A DNA stretch of 64,000 bases, taken from the NCBI RefSeq assembly GCF_014905175.1, contig NC_057790.1:1054001-1118000 (forward strand), read 5' to 3'. This document shows, one piece after another, positions 1 through 12,440 of the stretch; positions within the stretch are counted from its first letter, which is position 1; each line of letters begins with the position of its first letter. A program made the translations under genes and the position numbers. Under the pieces are notes generated by a model. It saw only the letters and a list, made by a program, of their open reading frames with translations. It searched no databases and was not told the origin of the DNA. The stretch is from Aphidius gifuensis (lineage: Eukaryota; Arthropoda; Insecta; Hymenoptera; Braconidae).

Positions 1-2984
1 TGTAATCTTGATTTTATTTCCAACAGATACCATTATATATACACACATACTTTTAGTCACATGTGTTATAAATAATTTCTTCTAAATTTTTTTTTGAAAA
101 AGAAAAGCTCATTTTGTACATGTCCAATTTACATAAAATATTTAAAGATGAAAAAATATATTTAAATTATATAATAAAAATGGATATAAATTTTCGTTAA
201 ATATATATTTTGATTATCTGAATTATATTTTAAATGTAATTATAAATTATAGTTGAAATTTATATTTTAAATAAAGTTTAGATATAATTTTTGATATAAT
301 TTTTATCAACTTTTCTCTGGCTGGATGTATAGAACCTTAACGAATGCTGAATTGTATTTTTGCTAATTTTTTTTATATGCATTAATTTGTCATGAGATAT
401 TTTATCTTTTCAGTGACTGGTATATTTCAATTCTACTCAATTCGATTCAACGGACTCGGTTAAATTAATTTGTTTGTCCCAATTCATTTTCAACTAGCTT
501 TTCCCTTGAATATTCAATTTATTCTCGAGAAAATATTGTTTTTAACTGAGTTTAAATTGAGCTCTATGCAACGAAGTAAAAAAAATATATATACACATAT
601 ATTTTTTTCTTTTTATGATTATTTTTATTTTATTAAAATAAAACTCAAAGTTTATATTTTGTTTTTTAAATTCACTAAATCAAAGACATCAAAGCTCGGT
701 TATATGCACTGAAAAATATTTTTTTTTCTCTATCAGATTAATATTTTATAAATCAAAAAAGTCATTTTTAAATTGAAGACTATTTTTGAGATGCAAAAAA
801 TTTTTTCCTTAATTCAATTTAACTCGAAAATTATTTTAATAAATAAATATAAAACTAAACCTTTTTTTAGTTCAAATGAATTTTTTTTTTATCAAAATAA
901 AATACTTCAATTTAAGATAATTCTACGTATTTTTTATAAATGAAATTTTCTTTGTCAAATAATCGTTTAATTCTCCGGAAATAAATAATATATCTGCAGA
1001 AAAAAAAATAAATTTTCTACTGTGGAAAAGTGATTGGAGGTCATGTTTGTAAATATATATTTATGGAATCTATTGATTTCATTGTGTATTATACATTAAT
1101 AGCAAACACAACAGCAGCAGCACAATGATATACAACTTTTGTATATTTGTATTTGTGATTTACATGAACCATCTGATTTGTTTTTCCTCAAGGAAAACAC
1201 AATCGAATCAAAATTTCCATTTCACATTCATTGTGCTTTCGGTTGATACGTTTACATTAAAATTTTTTATCACGAAAAAACTTAAACGTCAAGTCATCCG
1301 GACAAAGCTTTCTATAAAATATTTTCTTCATTATTTTACCCTTCAATTTCATACTCGCTAATTTACTATATTTTAATTTAATTTTTTAATTTTATTCTAC
1401 AAAATTTACGAATATATATAAATATTTTAATTTTCATAAAATGCGGTTCAACAAAAATGAATTGTAGCTGCAGACAAAGCTCTTGATAATTTGCTTTTGA
1501 ATAGATATATTTTCTTTTGTTTCGTTTATTTATTTTTTTTGTAAAAATATGTTGTTTCCATAGTTGCGAGTAAATACGATAAAAAAAAAAAGGAAAATAG
1601 TAGAAAAAAAACTGGATATTTATTTTTTTTTCTACAAGACTAAATAATGGGATGATATTTTACGAAACGAATAATTAATGAGGAGTTATATTCTTTCATT
1701 TATTTTTTTTGAAACAATGTAGTTCAAGTTGTACTGAAATATCTTTTGTACATATTGCTGGGTATATTGACTTGTTCATTTCTAACAACAATAGCCAGGA
1801 TTTCTAACAAAGTCACTGCAATTTCGATGGCAATAGTACACACATATATATTTATGTCTTAGTGTTGTAAACCATTGAATTTACCTCATTTCTGTCTCTT
1901 TCAGTCTTCATCATTTTGTCGTCAATGATGTGCCCATCTATATACACATATCTTCATCTCGGTCACGATTGCATTGTTATAATAGAGAGCATTGTTTGAA
2001 CGTTGACGTGCTAAGCCCTCAGGCAACCAATCAGTATTTGCACTGGTCCTAGTCCCATCAAAGATTTCAGCTATAACCTATAATATTACCAACATCTCCT
2101 TTTCTTATTATTCTTCTTCATCCTGTGCTCTTTTCATTAACCATAGATCGTCATTTTATTTCCTGCATATCATTAAACAAACCAAATCAATTTTTTTTCT
2201 CTTTCAGCATATTCAAAAAAATATAAAAACGAGCGAGTATAATTTCTATTCACTGATTTTTCTCTAGTCATTATTAAAAAAAAAAAATTCAATCGGAAAT
2301 ATTCGTCGTGTACTATTTTTTGATATATATTATCTGGAAAAAAATATGTATGGAGGAAAAATTTTAACAAAGACAGCTATAACAGATCAAATTTACAATC
2401 AAAACTGACAGACTTTTTTAAATTTTTTCTTCGCGTTTGTTTATTAATGTTAATGTTATTTTAAAAATAAAAAAAATTAAAGAAATGATACAAGACATTT
2501 AAGATTATTTCAAGATATTATTTTATAATTATTTAAAATTGTTATTAATATAAGAAATTGAATCCTCATTATTCTGAGACTGCATTAACTCAACTAATGA
2601 GATTTTGATTATTTATAATGTGCATTTTTAAATATTCATTTGTTCATTTTGATAATTACTTTTCATTATTGTTTTTTAAATTATTAATTTTTTATATTTT
2701 TGATTTTAAATATCATCTCAAGTTGCGATGTACATTATTTATTTTCCAGACAAAAGTCCATTATATTATTTTTAAATAATTCTTGATTTTATTTAAATTT
2801 ATAAGTATATTTTTAATCGTTCATAAATGTTTAAATAATTTTTTTTTTATGACAAAAATATATAATAAATCAAAGAAATATCTTCTTCTTTACCCTCATT
2901 TTTTTTTTATTTTTTTTTTTTCAATTTAAAGATTAATTATTGTAGTTAAAGTAACTGCTTAATTTTTATGTTTTTTTTTTCTTT
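1..2984. other. AT-rich non-coding stretch
   Basis: I see no gene here. The sequence is dominated by A/T homopolymers and short TA tracts. A slightly GC-richer patch lies at about 1960-2060; a minus-strand frame stays open across it, but the upstream splice acceptor it would need has a purine-rich tract, so I do not call an exon. The short reading frames in this stretch are low-complexity Phe/Ile/Lys-rich products. Confidence 0.7.
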
Positions 2985-3095
2985 GAAAAATTCTTTCTCC
3001 CTGTTTAATAATGGTTATACTTTAATAAAGTTCAATGGTCTTTGAATTTAATCAAGTCTTTTTTTTTTCAAGCCAAATAATTTTTTTTTATATAA
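2985..3095 (-). repeat. Dispersed repeat, inverted copy
   Basis: Read on the minus strand, this segment matches 8347-8450 over about 100 bases. Shared landmarks in order are a TTATTTGGC block, an A-run, GACTTGATTAAATT, CAAAGACCATTGAACTTTATT and a GGGAGAA block. A third, more diverged copy lies near 31295. Identity is patchy, so this is probably an old transposon remnant. No coding capacity, terminal repeat or target duplication is visible. Confidence 0.6.
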
Positions 3096-3382
3096 TTATT
3101 ATTTTAATTTAAAAAATTTTCATCGACTCATAAAAAAAAAGTATTTATTTTAATTATTCTGAATAAATTTGATCTTGAGTAAAAAATTATTTTAAAAATT
3201 TATTAAACAATGTAAATTTCAATTATGAATTTTATATAAGTTTATATTTTCTAGCCTATATATACTAATTATCACAGTTATAAAATATAAATAATCATCA
3301 AAAGAAAAAGCCATGTTTTCCTAACGCCAGATTATGTAATTTAAATTTTATCCAAGTAATTTAAACTTAGAGTCAATTTCAG

Positions 3383-3439
3383 TATATTATTTTATGAAAA
3401 CTTGCAAGTACACTCACCAAGTTTTCATAAAATAATATA
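3383..3439. repeat. Perfect 22-bp-arm inverted repeat (hairpin)
   Basis: Positions 3383-3404 and 3418-3439 are exact reverse complements over 22 bases, separated by a 13-base loop (3405-3417). The arms are not a simple TA repeat; each contains TTATGAAAACTTG or its complement. Perfect arms in such decayed surroundings suggest a recent foldback insertion or a maintained hairpin. A small-RNA precursor is possible, but I do not recognise any known microRNA in it. Confidence 0.85.
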
Positions 3440-4502
3440 ACTAGATGTGTCATTCAGTCTAAAATGATGACAATTAAAAAATATTATTTCGAGTATCCAT
3501 ATTGTAAATAACCTTCCAACTATCTAAACATAAAAAATCTCAGTAAGTCGTAAAAGATGTATAACAAAAAATCTGATGTTATTTTCTTCGTACACATAAA
3601 TCCAACTTTACGATAAGGAAAAAATAAACATAAAAATAGTAAATTTACAGTATATATTTTTAGCAACACTATAGATGATAGTGTAAATACATAAATTGAT
3701 GAGTGTGTCTGTGTGTGTGGGTGGGCGGGTGGGCGTTGGACGTGAATCCTTATCAATGAAGCCCTGTGAAGTAAAAGTAACATGAAACCTAGGTGGGTTT
3801 ATTTTTTAATGCATGTTTTGCATAAGGGATTTTGCGCAGGTGGACATACACAAAAAAAAAAAAATAATAATAAAAAATAAAGGGTAAAAGTTTAACCAAG
3901 AAATTTGATGACTCAGAAGTTTTTAAGGTGGATTTTTTGTGGTGTCATTTATTTTTTTCGTTGATTTTTTTTGTTTGTAAAATATCGCTTATTTGGTTTA
4001 TTATTTATTCACACTTTATTCAAAAAATACATTTCTAAATTGGATACATTTTTTACCTTTATCATATATGCTGAATAAAAATGTCATGTTCAATCGAATT
4101 ATACTTGTTGAGCTTCCCATTCTTATTTTCCTTTAATGCATTTTGCTTATTCATGTATCAAAACTTGGACCTATTTATACTGTCACTATTGTATGCTACA
4201 TACAAATCGAATAATTTGTCTTCATTTTTTTTTTTTTTTTTGCTTTCATTTGAAATACACAACAGAAAAAAAAATATCGACAAATTTTGTTGGAATTTTT
4301 TACTGTAATCTTTTGTGGTATCAAAGATGCATATTTGAAATTCTTACAAATAAAAATGAAATAAAAAAAATAAACAAATTGATCCACTGGATTTTTTAAA
4401 TTTCAACGTCTTTGGATTTTTTTTTAAATATTTTTTTTATTACTTGGAGATCTTTGACATCAAAAAAAAAAAAATGAAAATTGGTTTTTTTTATATCTAC
4501 AG
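3440..4502. other. AT-rich non-coding stretch with a GT-rich simple repeat
   Basis: No gene is supported. At about 3702-3735 there is a TG-rich tract that grades into GTGGGCGGGTGGGC, a short simple-sequence repeat. Several T-runs of more than ten bases follow. Overlapping frames at about 4081-4399 arise from these runs. Confidence 0.7.
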
Positions 4503-4613
4503 TTCAACTGAATGGTAAGATTTATGTCGTTCCAGTTGTAACATTGCAAGAGGTGAAATCCTTATGCCGCGCGATGCACCACACCAAGACCACCGGAATT
4601 TCCGTTATTTCGT
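4503..4613 (+). CDS. Possible isolated (terminal) coding exon, unrecognised
   Basis: A strong-looking splice acceptor (a T-rich tract then CTACAG, ending at 4502) is followed by a reading frame of about 36 codons that ends in TGA at 4611-4613. The inferred peptide includes the segments NGKIYVVPVVTLQEVK and LCRAMHHTK, which look protein-like and sit in an island much GC-richer than its surroundings. An AATAAA signal lies about 115 bases after the stop (4727-4732), so this could be a last exon. Against it, a second frame (ATG at 4564 to TAA at 4710, 48 codons) is also open in the same island, as GC-rich sequence is short of stops, and no upstream partner exon was found. The family is not recognised. 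Confidence 0.22.
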
Positions 4614-4735
4614 GATCCGGTTCACACGTTTGGTCTACGTGCCTGTGGCTTTAATTTGCGAATATAAAGTTGTACCAATACACCAACGATTTGGTTCATC
4701 ATTTTGTTAAAATATTTTTATTTTCAAATAAAATA

Positions 4736-5945
4736 TATTTTTTTAAAATAAATCATAAATGCTAACCAATTGGAAAATAAATTTTTCGTTTATAAAAATC
4801 GTAAAGATTGACAGTGAGTGTTAAAAATAAAAAATACGTGTTATATAAAATATAAACTTTCAGCAATTTTACACTAAACTTTTTATGTCATAAAAAAAAA
4901 AATGAAAAAAAAAAAAACACATTTCATTTTTGAATTGATTTTATTTGATGACATTACTAGTATATAGTTTTTTGAACGACAAAGTCAACTTTGATTTCCA
5001 GAATATTTTCCAACGACCCTGATATAAATAACATTTGATAAATTTCAAAAATAAAAACTACATCTTTTTTTGACTATATTTAAAAATAAACATTAAAGAA
5101 AAAAAAATGTAGCTTTATGTTCTAGATTTTGCATAATGAATTATTTAACACACGTTTGTTACGTAATTTAATTATGTTTATGTCATTGGATTTGCTGGGT
5201 CTGCAAGTTGCAACAAACTTTTTATTCTCAAGCACAAAGAGAATATTGTTATCAATTTTAAATTGTCGTATTATCGACAAGAGGGCTATATGCATTTGTT
5301 CTATCCACCTCTACACAACAACTCTCATTATTTTTTTAATTTTATGTATCAAATAATTTGTTATTCAATCAATTTTTCAAGTTGACTGTCGGGAAATATT
5401 AGGAAGTTTATGTATTTCAAAATATATAACCCTTGTTTATTTATATTTATACTTGCACGTTTGTTGACAAATGTATCTGCATGTAATAAAAAAAAATATA
5501 TATAGAGTATTTACTTGAATAAATAAAATGTAAACAAACATTATAACCCAAGCCGTAGAATCAAATAACACTTGATCACCCAACTTCAACATAAACTCAA
5601 ATATAGTCAGACTAATGTATACTTGACATTATAAGTATTTTATTCAAATAAAACAAACTATAAAAATAATAAATAATATATTAATTCATGTGCGTGTGGA
5701 TGTGTGCTTAACACGGGGGATAATGTTATATAAGCGATACTAAAATTCATTGACTTGATCAATTCATGGGGCGATATGTTTGAGCTATTTTTAAAACAAA
5801 GCTTGCGGTTGAATTAGCATCTATTTTTCAATGTATTTTCTCATTAGGAATTATTTTTGATATAATATTGTCGTTAGATTCAAGGTGAAATCATTATTTT
5901 TAATTTTAGTATTTTTTGGATTATTTTTTGTCGTGTTTTGTTTTT
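4736..5945. other. AT-rich non-coding stretch
   Basis: Nothing recognisable beyond A/T runs and short TA tracts. A frame at 5129-5356 begins with TTG rather than ATG and is not considered real. Confidence 0.7.
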
Positions 5946-6433
5946 AAAAATATTTCTAAGCATAAATTTCATGAAATTATGATTTTATAATTTGAATAAT
6001 ATGTAAATATAGTTATTCTGAAAATTATGGCAATTAATTTCAAGTACTTTTATTTTTTTTTCAATTTTATATATCGGCCCTGACTTAAAGAGAAATTCAG
6101 AATTTTTTTGCTGCAGGTTATATCGGTTCAAAAAAATATTTCTAAGCATAAATTTCATGAAATTATGATTTTATAATTTAAACAATACCTAAATATAATT
6201 ATTCTGAAAATTATAGCAATTAATTCCAAGTATTTTTATTTTTTTTTCAATTTTATATCGGCCTTGACTTGTAGAGAAATTCGGGAATTTTTTGCTGCAG
6301 GTTATATCGGTTCAAAAAAATATTTCTAAGCATAAATTTCATGAAATTATGATTCTATAATTTAAACAATACCTAAATATAATTATTCTGAAAATTATAA
6401 AAATTAATTTCAACTATTTTTATTTTTTTTTTC
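5946..6433. repeat. Tandem repeat, three units of about 185 bp
   Basis: The landmark TATTTCTAAG recurs at 5951, 6137 and 6321, giving periods of 186 and 184 bases. Each unit carries the palindrome AATTTCATGAAATT, then an AT-rich middle, a long T-run, TATCGGCC(C/T)TGACTT and CTGCAGGTTATATCGGTTC. The third unit is incomplete. Neighbouring units are very similar with scattered substitutions, so amplification was local and fairly recent. A diverged relative is at 15293-15540. No coding potential. Confidence 0.9.
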
Positions 6434-8346
6434 CATTTTTCTCTCAAAAAAAAAAAAAAATCAATCGAAAAGACAATGTCATAAATAGCACTTATGTTTC
6501 TTTACCTTCAACACGACAATATATACATGTATACATATATAAATTGAAATTTCAAAGCCTACAACATATTCTAGGACAAAAGCTTCAATATTATTATATC
6601 GATTTATATATACCATGCTACTTTTGACCCTCTTAACTGAGAGGCGCTTTCAACGGCCCATCACCTCGAATCACAATTCATTCATCTGGAATATATTTCC
6701 AAGGCGTTGGACAAGAAAAGATGTTGAGACTACAAACGTTAAGTGCTATATGGAATAGAGAAAATTGTTTTACTAACGACCTGTAAAAAAAAAAATTCAT
6801 TGAAAGCACATAGATTCATGTTTATCGGCTATTTTCTATAAAACCTCTATCAAAGTGCAATTTTCGCTTGAAATATAATAACACATAAAAAAAGAAAAAA
6901 AATGTAAATTGTCTTGATCCAAAAAAAAAAAAAAGAAAAACACTTGTAAAACATTCTTTGACATAATCCAAGTTTCACACAAAATTCTTATCATGTTTTT
7001 AACATCATTAACCCGAGAATAAAATAAAAATAATAAAAATTGCATAATGGCTTGGCTTTTTAGACGACTGACAATAAAAAAACTATAATACTGTCCACAA
7101 AATTAACGTTAGCAGTTATACAGTTGTTGTTGTAAATATGTTTAGTTGTACTTAATCTGTAACTGCTATTTATATACAGTATATAACAGAATTTTTACGA
7201 CTATGATTTTTTTTATTATTACAATTTACAATTTATTTTTTTACTTGAAATATTAACGATGGGGTTGACTTGGTGGATATTAAATGGACCATGTTGTTGC
7301 TATCACTTTTGTTAACAATGTCATTCTCTTTACCATTATTTTCAACCCTTTTATATATATATTTTACTTTGCTGATGATTCGCTTGCTTCTTTCAATGGT
7401 GTAGACACATCACCCCTTGTTAAAATACTCCATCACTCGGTGCTTTTTTTTTTTTTTTTTTCTACCAACTCATGAGCACGTGCACACCAGTGGCTGATGG
7501 GGTCGCAACACTAATGTTTAAGGGGTAAAACACCCTCAATCTCATTTGTATGACACGATGCGTTTTCTTGTTTTACCATGCTATATTATTGTCCATTTCA
7601 TTTGCATGTCTACATTTATTTTCTTCATTCTTTTTCTTTTTTTATCTTTATTTTTCTCTTTGAGAATCTAAAGTTCATCATCATTGTTTTTTTTTTTCTC
7701 TATGTAAATTTCATCTTCATTATTGTTGTCTGTATGTACAAACATTTAATCTTGATTTATTTATTTATTTGATTTTTTTTTTATTATTAAGTACTTTGAG
7801 AATAAAAAAGTTATTCATTTAATAACGACCGATTTTTAGTGTAACAATGAAATGCATGGTTAAACTATATTGAAATTTTTTTGAAAGTTTATAGTTTTAT
7901 TTGAATTTATATGTGCAGATATATATGTAGTTTTATGTTAGATATATTCATTGGTGTTTGCAAATATCGATGAAATTGTTCGAATTTAGTGACAGATTTT
8001 TGCAATTGAATATATAGATAAATGCTTATATGTGCGAGTTCAAAAGTTATTTAGTTTTTTTATTTTTTTCACAACTGTAGAATAACTTTTGAATTGAAAA
8101 AACTAAAGATTATTTTGTTTGTTTATGTAATATCTTTTAAATTTTATTTGAAATGAAATAAGAAATAAAATATTTCGGGAAAAGTTTAATGCCTTGTTGG
8201 ACGACACTATTTTTATTTTTGAATTCGGAAAATATAATTTTTACTCAGGAAAAACGATCTGATAAATAAAAAACTTAAAATTTTTTCTTCAGAGATAAAA
8301 GATTTTTCAATTTAGAATTTAGGAAAATTGAACTGAGACATAGGAA
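6434..8346. other. AT-rich non-coding stretch
   Basis: No gene is supported. A moderately GC-richer patch near 6620-6740 has no frame worth calling. Frames at 7284-7475 and 7578-7772 are driven by T-runs and are Phe-rich. Confidence 0.7.
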
Positions 8347-8450
8347 AAATTTATTTGGCACAAGAAAAAAAAATGACTTGATTAAATTGACAAAGACCAT
8401 TGAACTTTATTGAAGTACAGGCATGATTAGACAGGAAGGGAGAATTTAAA
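8347..8450 (+). repeat. Dispersed repeat, plus-strand copy
   Basis: This is the partner of the inverted segment at 2985-3095. It shares the block GACTTGATTAAATTGACAAA, the following GACCATTGAACTTTATTGAA, and a GGGAGAATTTAAA tail. A shorter relative is at 31295-31355. Most likely a degraded non-autonomous mobile element; no boundaries or target duplication can be defined. Confidence 0.6.
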
Positions 8451-11400
8451 AAAATAAAAAAATAAAGCTCATGGAATTGAGCTTTTTTTTTTAGAATAAT
8501 CAGTTCAGCAAATTTTTATTTTCCCACGAGAAAAAATTATCTAGAAAATTAATAATTTTAAATATTTTTATTTCTTTTATTTTATTTTTAAATCGTCAAG
8601 TATTCATTTATTTTCCAATATTTTTAATAATGAATTATCAGACTGCGAAAATTGACATTTGATATTGCTTTTTCTCAAATCTCGATTGCTCGAATTTTTA
8701 TCATTTATTTATATATTTTTTCCATCCGCCAGTTTTGTATTTGTGACATCGATTAAAACTTGAAAAAAAAAAAAAAAATAAATATAGAGCAAAAAATATA
8801 TCACAAAGCTTGAGGTTCAATTTTCAAAAATACATGTCAACAAAATATTTATTTTTTTTACACAACCTTGTCGATCTAAATCCATCTGTAATCGATAGCC
8901 TTTGCGTATTTATTACAGACCCACGTTATTTTTATATTGGCATTTGAAAAAAACATTTTTCGCGTAAATAAAGAAAGAAAAAAATATATTTTATTTATTT
9001 TTTATTTTTATATAAAAATACGTAGCGATGTAATCAAGATTATTTGAGACGATTTTAAACCGCCTATGTATCGCTTTGATATTTTTTTTAAAAATCAGCC
9101 TCGTGAGGCTCAACATACCATAAATTTCGACTCAACGTAATACCAATGTTTACGATTACACCAATCCTCCAAAAAAAAAAAAAAAAAACTACATTTATTT
9201 TTGTCCAACACACACTCATAATTCATCAAATTTTTTTTTTTTAATAATTACTCTTTTTATTTATTTATATTATTTTTTTATTTTATTTTATTTTCGTGCT
9301 CATTATTATTCCTTGCAGTGTGTGCATGATACAACACTTGGACATTGGTTACACTCTCGAGTATTCCTCTTGAATTTGATATGTATACACTGTATTCCAT
9401 ATAAAAAAAATTGCAACACATGTGCATGAGATACAAAATAGTGTTCTACATTTCCAGATACTTTAAATTTAATTTTTTTTCATACAGATATTATTATATT
9501 TATTTTTTATCAATATTATATATATTTTTTTTTATTCGAATAAAAAAGTGAATGAATTTTCATTCTCTGATGAAAAATGAAAAAGAATGAAATTATTTTT
9601 TTATTTTTTTTTATTATGATTATATTAAATTGAAAAGTCAGCAGTATTTTTACGTATGAATTGCGATTCGTGCAGTCCGGAAGTTTGAAATATATTTTTT
9701 ATTTTTCAATGACGGTATTTTAAGCCTTCTAGTTGAGCTTTTTTTATTTATTTTTTTCTTTGCTTCGATTTTCATCGTTGTATGCTAAGCACGTAAAAAT
9801 TCGTGCTTACCCGGATTCTTTATCGGCATCTACTGGAGTCTTTCAGCCCCTTGTGTTGTACGGGACCTCTTTTATTCTATTTCATATATATATACGTGTA
9901 TTAAAGTCGTGGTTGTTTCAACTGACGCCCACTCAAACTACATTTCCATAAAAAACTTTTGCACTTTCACACGCAACATACAAATCTAACAACAATGTTT
10001 GCATGCAATCATTTGTTTTTCCATCGAGTGGTTTATTTATTTTTTTTTAGTTGAATACAATCGAAGGATAACATTAATGCTTAATTAATGTAAATAAACT
10101 TAACATTAGTCATAATAATTGATTAATCACAAGTGGAAAAAATATATTTAATTTTTATTTCGAAATAAGGATGAGACACCCGAAATAGTAATTTTTTAAA
10201 TTTCATTTCTTTAACTTTTTTTCATTTAAATAATCGTAAATAATTATATGAAAATTTTAAATTAATAATCTCTTTGAATTTACAATAATTGTTAAAATAA
10301 ATTGAAAAATTTTAATTCATTTTTTAACCCTTATTTTAGTGATGAAACATTTTTTTTTCAATTTTTTTTTTGCCCCACACTCGTTTCTATTTAGATATTT
10401 ATTTTAAAAATAATTTAAATATATTTTTTCGACTTGCAATTACTTAACTTTAAATTAAATTAATATCTCGAAATATTAATCGAAGCTTGAGGCAATATAA
10501 TTAATTTCAAAGATCAAAAAATATATCGAGAAATATTTATTTTCTTTTTTTTTTTCCTTTCGTAACGATTTATTTATTTGTATTTTTTTCACAGTTGGCA
10601 TAGTGCCGTTATTTCGTCTGCCGTTTACATTCCTCGTTTACCAATAAAAAAAAAAAATATATATATATATATTACTCGATCTTATTGATAGTTGAACGAT
10701 CTCATTCGATAACTCAATTTGTCCTGATAGCTTGCGTATATTGGAATAAACTTTTCCATGAACTTTTCTCTTTTGCAACTGAATATATATATACACTCCA
10801 TGTAAAATGTTATATAAATAGAAAAAATATATAAATTTTTTTTTTATTTTTATTTTTTAAAACAACCCTGACGCATATGCCCCAAGAGAAAAAACATTTC
10901 TGTTTCTGCATCTGAAATAAGTTACTCTCTTTCCATTCATTTTACTTTAGAAAAAAAAATATACATGAAATAAAATATTACGAGTTTAGTTTTTGAAGTA
11001 TGATACTTACTAAAATACAATTGAGTGTTTCAAAAATATATTATTATTGTTATTGTTTTATTTCTAAATAATAAAAAACATTATTTTATGATAGATGGAA
11101 AAAGTTATTGTTTTGTAAATACACAAAAATTTATTTGTTCAAAAATAATAATACAAAAAGAAAATATAATAAATAAATAAAATAAAACATTTTGTGATTT
11201 TTTCAATGTCGAATTGTATGAAAAAAAATCTTGCAGTGTCACATTTACTATACTGTTTCCATGAATAGCGTGTTACTCTTTTTTATAAAGATAATTTTTT
11301 TTTACTTTTAAAATTTCATCGCGTGTCCACTTGAGAATTCTTTTGCTTTTTCATATACATGCACTATCGAGTTTTTTTTATTTTTCATTGTTTTGAACTT

Positions 11401-12284
11401 TTACTTTGGTGCTGTTGTTAAAATTGAACGTGAATCGAGGCAACAAGACGACGTCAAAAGCATGTTGAAGAGTTCAAGTCGAATGTTGCTAGAAAATATA
11501 AGGTTTAATGTGAAAATAACGTGAAGAAATAGTTTCGATTTTATTTAATTTCAAGTTATGGTTATTCGTGCTTTTTTAAATTATTATTATTAAGCCGATA
11601 ATGTGTGGTTTATAATAGTATGAAAATATTTAAAATGAAGACTAAATATTATGATAAAATTATCTTGAAACATCCTGCAACAACATAATAAAAAATATAG
11701 TAAATTTATTTTTTCTTCAAATTACAATTTATCATTAAAAAAGAAAATAAAATAAATAAAAATTAAGCAATTAATTTTGTTGTTCAAGTATAAATGTTTT
11801 ATACTCATGCGAGAAAACAAACATTTCTCAGTAAAATATTTTTTTACGATAATCATTATTTTGTTTTTCGTATTTTTTTTTTATTCTATACAATATATTT
11901 TTTTTCTACTTGATTTGTCTTATCAAACCCTTGATAATGTAATTTTTTTTTTTTTTTTTTTTTATATTACCCCTGACATTTTGAGAGCACTAAAAATCCT
12001 CTTGACAACGCACCTGAATGTTATCCAGTTGTTATTTCGAAATGGACCGAGTAAAAGAGGCAAAAAAAAAAAAATTTTTATTACTGACTGTTTTGTATGA
12101 GTGATCGAAACATCCCCCTCAATTCAAATTGCCTATCTATGTCGAAAATAAAGGAGCCATATAGCTCTTACGAAATCACACGTGCTTTACCCCTACGTAG
12201 ATTTTTTTTTTCGATAAAGACATCTATCTGTACTAGGGCAAAAGAAGCTAAAAATATACACAAAAAAAATAAATAAATAAAAAG
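8451..12284. other. AT-rich non-coding stretch
   Basis: No supported gene. A GC-richer patch at 9750-9950 contains an open frame with no ATG. At 11330-11523 a plus-strand frame without a usable start stays open and encodes a charged tail (segment KIERESRQQDDVKSML), but no acceptor precedes it. A (TA) tract lies at about 10657-10672. The 107-codon frame at 11777-12100 begins with TTG and is largely T-run derived. Confidence 0.65.
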
Positions 12285-12440
12285 AAATAATATAAAAAAG
12301 ACAAAGACAGATAAGAACGACTTCAATGTAGGTTCTTAACTTTTTGCTTCGTGGATCTATATAGGCATCCTCTCTGGGGTGACATTTACGAAAAGGACGC
12401 GATAAATCCTGGACGATCTTTGACCATTGCCTGGTAAAAT
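12285..12440. other. GC-richer island, multiple open frames
   Basis: This island stands out from the A/T runs on both sides. On the plus strand one frame is open up to TGG TAA near 12434 (segment HPLWGDIYEKDAINPGRS). On the minus strand a good acceptor (pyrimidine tract then TTTTACCAG) precedes frames that are open in more than one phase. Because several phases on both strands are open together, I read this as a GC-rich conserved element or a decayed exon rather than a clear coding exon. Confidence 0.35.

Noticed and set aside
1940..2090. Minus-strand 51-codon frame in a GC-richer patch
   Set aside because: The only acceptor at its start lacks a pyrimidine tract and no donor or partner exon was found.
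11320..11523. Plus-strand open frame ending in a charged, helix-like segment
   Set aside because: It has no ATG before the charged segment and no splice acceptor that could start an exon.
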